From Gammaproteobacteria bacterium (GTDB taxonomy: Bacteria; Pseudomonadota; Gammaproteobacteria; Burkholderiales; Sulfuricellaceae): a DNA stretch of 64,000 bases. The translations under genes were made by a program, and so were the position numbers. The stretch spans positions 186,001 to 250,000 of the forward strand of contig JAHJGO010000016.1 of NCBI GenBank assembly GCA_018824405.1, read 5' to 3'. How positions within the stretch are numbered: the first letter of the stretch is position 1; each line of letters starts with the position of its first letter. The notes under the pieces were generated by a model, which did no database searches, had not been told where the DNA came from, and was given only the letters and a program-made list of their open reading frames with translations. Positions 62,439-64,000 of this stretch are shown here, one piece after another.

Positions 62439-63476
62439 ATGGCTTGTAAGGTCTCATTTGTGTACTATTTTTTACTGCTGCTGATGCTGGCCCCCGTACC
62501 TGCACTGGCTTTGGATACTCTGCGCGTGCTGGCGTGGCCGGGTTATGCTGACCCCGACCTGGTGCAGGCTTTCGAAAAGCGCCACCATGTCCGGGTTGAA
62601 GTGACCCTGATCAGTTCAGATGACGCCTTGTGGGAGCGCCTTTCAAAGCGAGAAGGCGGGGATTTTGATGTATTTGCGGTCAATACCGCCGAATTGCAGC
62701 GCTACATCGACAGGGGTATCAGCATCCCGCTCACCCCGGCCAATATTCCCAACACCGCGAAGCAGCAGCCACGTTTTCGCGATCTTTCCGCCATTCCCGG
62801 AATTACCCGGAATGGCGCGGTTTACGCCATCCCTTATACCTATTCGGAAATGGGGCTGATCTATGATCGGAAGGTCTTCAAGACCCCGCCCGACTCCTTT
62901 GCCTCAATGTGGGACAAGCGTTACAAGGGGCGCGTGCTGGCATTTCAGGCCAGTGCGCACAATTTCTCGCTGGCGGCGACGGTGCTGGGCATGAGAAATC
63001 CGTTTCATATTGATGGAAATGATTTCAGGCGGGTCAGCCGTCATCTGGTCGAGCTCCGGCGCAATGTCCTGTCGTTTTACAGCCAGCCTGAGGAAGCAAC
63101 CGAGCTTTTCATGCAGAACCGTATCGCGCTGCTCTTCGCCAACTATGGTTCGCAACAGGTGAAAATGTTGCAGAATGCGGGGGCAGACATCGGCTATGTC
63201 ATCCCAAAGGAAGGTGCTCTGTCCTGGCTTGATTGCTGGTCGCTGACACGCGGCGTCAAAAACCGCAAGCTGGCGGAGGCGTGGATCGATTACACCTTGG
63301 AGGCGCCTGTCAGCCGGGCATTGACCGAGCGGCAAGGCTTGTCAAATACGCTGGAAGATCCGCCCACGATGCAAAAATCCGACAAAATCATCTGGCTGCA
63401 GCAGGTGGAAGATGCCGCCAGGCGTGCTGCGCTTTGGGACAAAATCATTTCTGGCGACCTGCCGGAGAAATTCTAG
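62439..63476 (+). CDS. PotD/PotF-type periplasmic substrate-binding protein
   Basis: 345 aa. Signal peptide ending near PALA, then LDTLRVLAWPGYADPDLVQAFEKRHHVRVEV, the opening of polyamine-binding proteins, plus GAVYAIPYTYSEMGLIYD and AWIDYTLEAPV. No transporter genes follow; the next gene, 3 nt later, encodes a membrane sensor. The protein may therefore present a ligand to that sensor rather than import it. Confidence 0.82.
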   Translation: MACKVSFVYYFLLLLMLAPVPALALDTLRVLAWPGYADPDLVQAFEKRHHVRVEVTLISSDDALWERLSKREGGDFDVFAVNTAELQRYIDRGISIPLTPANIPNTAKQQPRFRDLSAIPGITRNGAVYAIPYTYSEMGLIYDRKVFKTPPDSFASMWDKRYKGRVLAFQASAHNFSLAATVLGMRNPFHIDGNDFRRVSRHLVELRRNVLSFYSQPEEATELFMQNRIALLFANYGSQQVKMLQNAGADIGYVIPKEGALSWLDCWSLTRGVKNRKLAEAWIDYTLEAPVSRALTERQGLSNTLEDPPTMQKSDKIIWLQQVEDAARRAALWDKIISGDLPEKF

Positions 63477-63479
63477 CGT

Positions 63480-64000
63480 ATGGCGAAGCTGGATTCAAAA
63501 CTGTTTGGCGACATCAATTTTGGTATTGCCATCAAACTTGGCATTCTGCTCGCTGCATTTGGCGTGCTGGCCAGCGGGCTCACCGGCTACTATACCTTCC
63601 AGGCTACGCGCGACATCCTGATTCGGGAGGCAAGCCAGGATCTTCTGCATTCGACCCAGGTTCTGGGCCGGAGATTTTCGATCATGGCGGGCGAAGTGGC
63701 CAACGACGCGCGTTTTCTGGCACAACTGCCTCGCGCGCACGAAGTTTTCGGATCCGGGAATGCTGCTGAAATTTCACGCCAATCCTTGTCAGAGGAGTTT
63801 AGAAGCCTGCTCTCGGTACATCCTGAATATTTTCAGGCGCGGTTCATCAGTGCAGTGCATAACGGCATCGAACTGATCAGAGTGGACCGTGACGCCAACA
63901 GTCTCAGGATCATCAGTGATCTGGATTTGCAGGAAAAACTGCATTATCCCTATGCTTATGAAACCCTCAGGCTGCCAGAAGGACAGGTGCATTTTTCCAG
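63480..64000 (+). CDS. Membrane sensor protein with periplasmic Cache-like domain, 3' end cut by window edge
   Basis: 173 codons are visible. A transmembrane helix (IAIKLGILLAAFGVLASGLTGYYTF) is followed by a periplasmic helical region (ILIREASQDLLHSTQVLGRRFSIMAGEVANDARFLAQLP) and ARFISAVHNGIELIRVDRDANSLRII, typical of Cache-type sensing domains in histidine kinases, diguanylate cyclases and chemoreceptors. The output domain is outside the window. It starts 3 nt after the substrate-binding gene, so the two are cotranscribed. Confidence 0.75.
   Translation, partial: MAKLDSKLFGDINFGIAIKLGILLAAFGVLASGLTGYYTFQATRDILIREASQDLLHSTQVLGRRFSIMAGEVANDARFLAQLPRAHEVFGSGNAAEISRQSLSEEFRSLLSVHPEYFQARFISAVHNGIELIRVDRDANSLRIISDLDLQEKLHYPYAYETLRLPEGQVHFS

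Overview
The window looks like chromosomal DNA of a betaproteobacterial, microaerobic, sulfur-oxidising chemolithotroph, in the sense of the Sulfuricella, Thiobacillus or Gallionellaceae groups. That placement is an inference from gene content and order: a gyrA-serC-pheA-hisC-aroF block, a sulfide:quinone oxidoreductase, a TusE/DsrC-like protein, a lipoate-assembly cluster of the kind linked to sulfur oxidation, and a cbb3 oxidase with an FNR regulator. No rRNA, CRISPR array or complete insertion sequence was seen. There is one tRNA, tRNA-Pro(CGG).

Layout. 1-6920, minus strand: aromatic amino acid, histidine and serine synthesis genes (aroF partial, hisC, pheA, serC) and gyrA. 7086-14537, plus strand: a tightly packed lipoate-ligase / LipT-like flavoprotein / LipS-like radical-SAM cluster, then two FadL-type outer membrane proteins around an unknown periplasmic protein. 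14917-18891: hrpA, carrying an in-frame repeat insertion. 19050-20562: tusE-like, SpoIIAA-like and BI-1 genes. 20771-24953: proB, obgE, rpmA, rplU, ispB and the tRNA. 24976-29622: a sigma54 activator divergent from an sqr operon with a small secreted protein and two paralogous rhodanese-like proteins. A sigma54 promoter and palindromic operator candidates lie between them. 30619-39744: a full cbb3 oxidase locus, ccoI-ccoS-ccoNOQP-ccoG-ccoH plus a small DUF3149-type protein, and an fnr gene. Two FNR-type promoters with the same geometry precede ccoI and ccoN. 39747-43907: queG, tsaE, amiC, yhiN.

44152-57674 is an accessory island. Its core is a type I restriction-modification operon, hsdM-hsdS-(SIR2-like)-(RhuM/Fic)-hsdR-(4-TM protein). 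Around it lie relics: a truncated DnaQ-like exonuclease, the N-terminus of another hsdR, a second copy of the 5' end of the resident hsdR, and the C-terminus of another hsdM interrupted by a GC-rich hairpin repeat. A HTH protein with a shortened nucleotidyltransferase-like partner closes the island. SelO, an HNH nuclease and a DUF6933-like protein also lie here. 57665-64000 returns to housekeeping and stress genes (exporter-like membrane protein, nhaR, yqhA, htpX, terC) and ends in a substrate-binding protein paired with a membrane sensor cut by the window edge.

How the parts fit: SQR would feed sulfide electrons to the quinone pool, the rhodanese-like proteins may handle sulfane sulfur in the envelope, and cbb3 oxidase would respire at low oxygen under FNR control. 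The lipoate cluster could mature a lipoate-binding protein of the sHdr sulfur-oxidation pathway encoded elsewhere. The most novel-looking item is the R-M operon with SIR2-like and Fic cassettes between hsdS and hsdR, with sequence evidence of how the Fic cassette was inserted.
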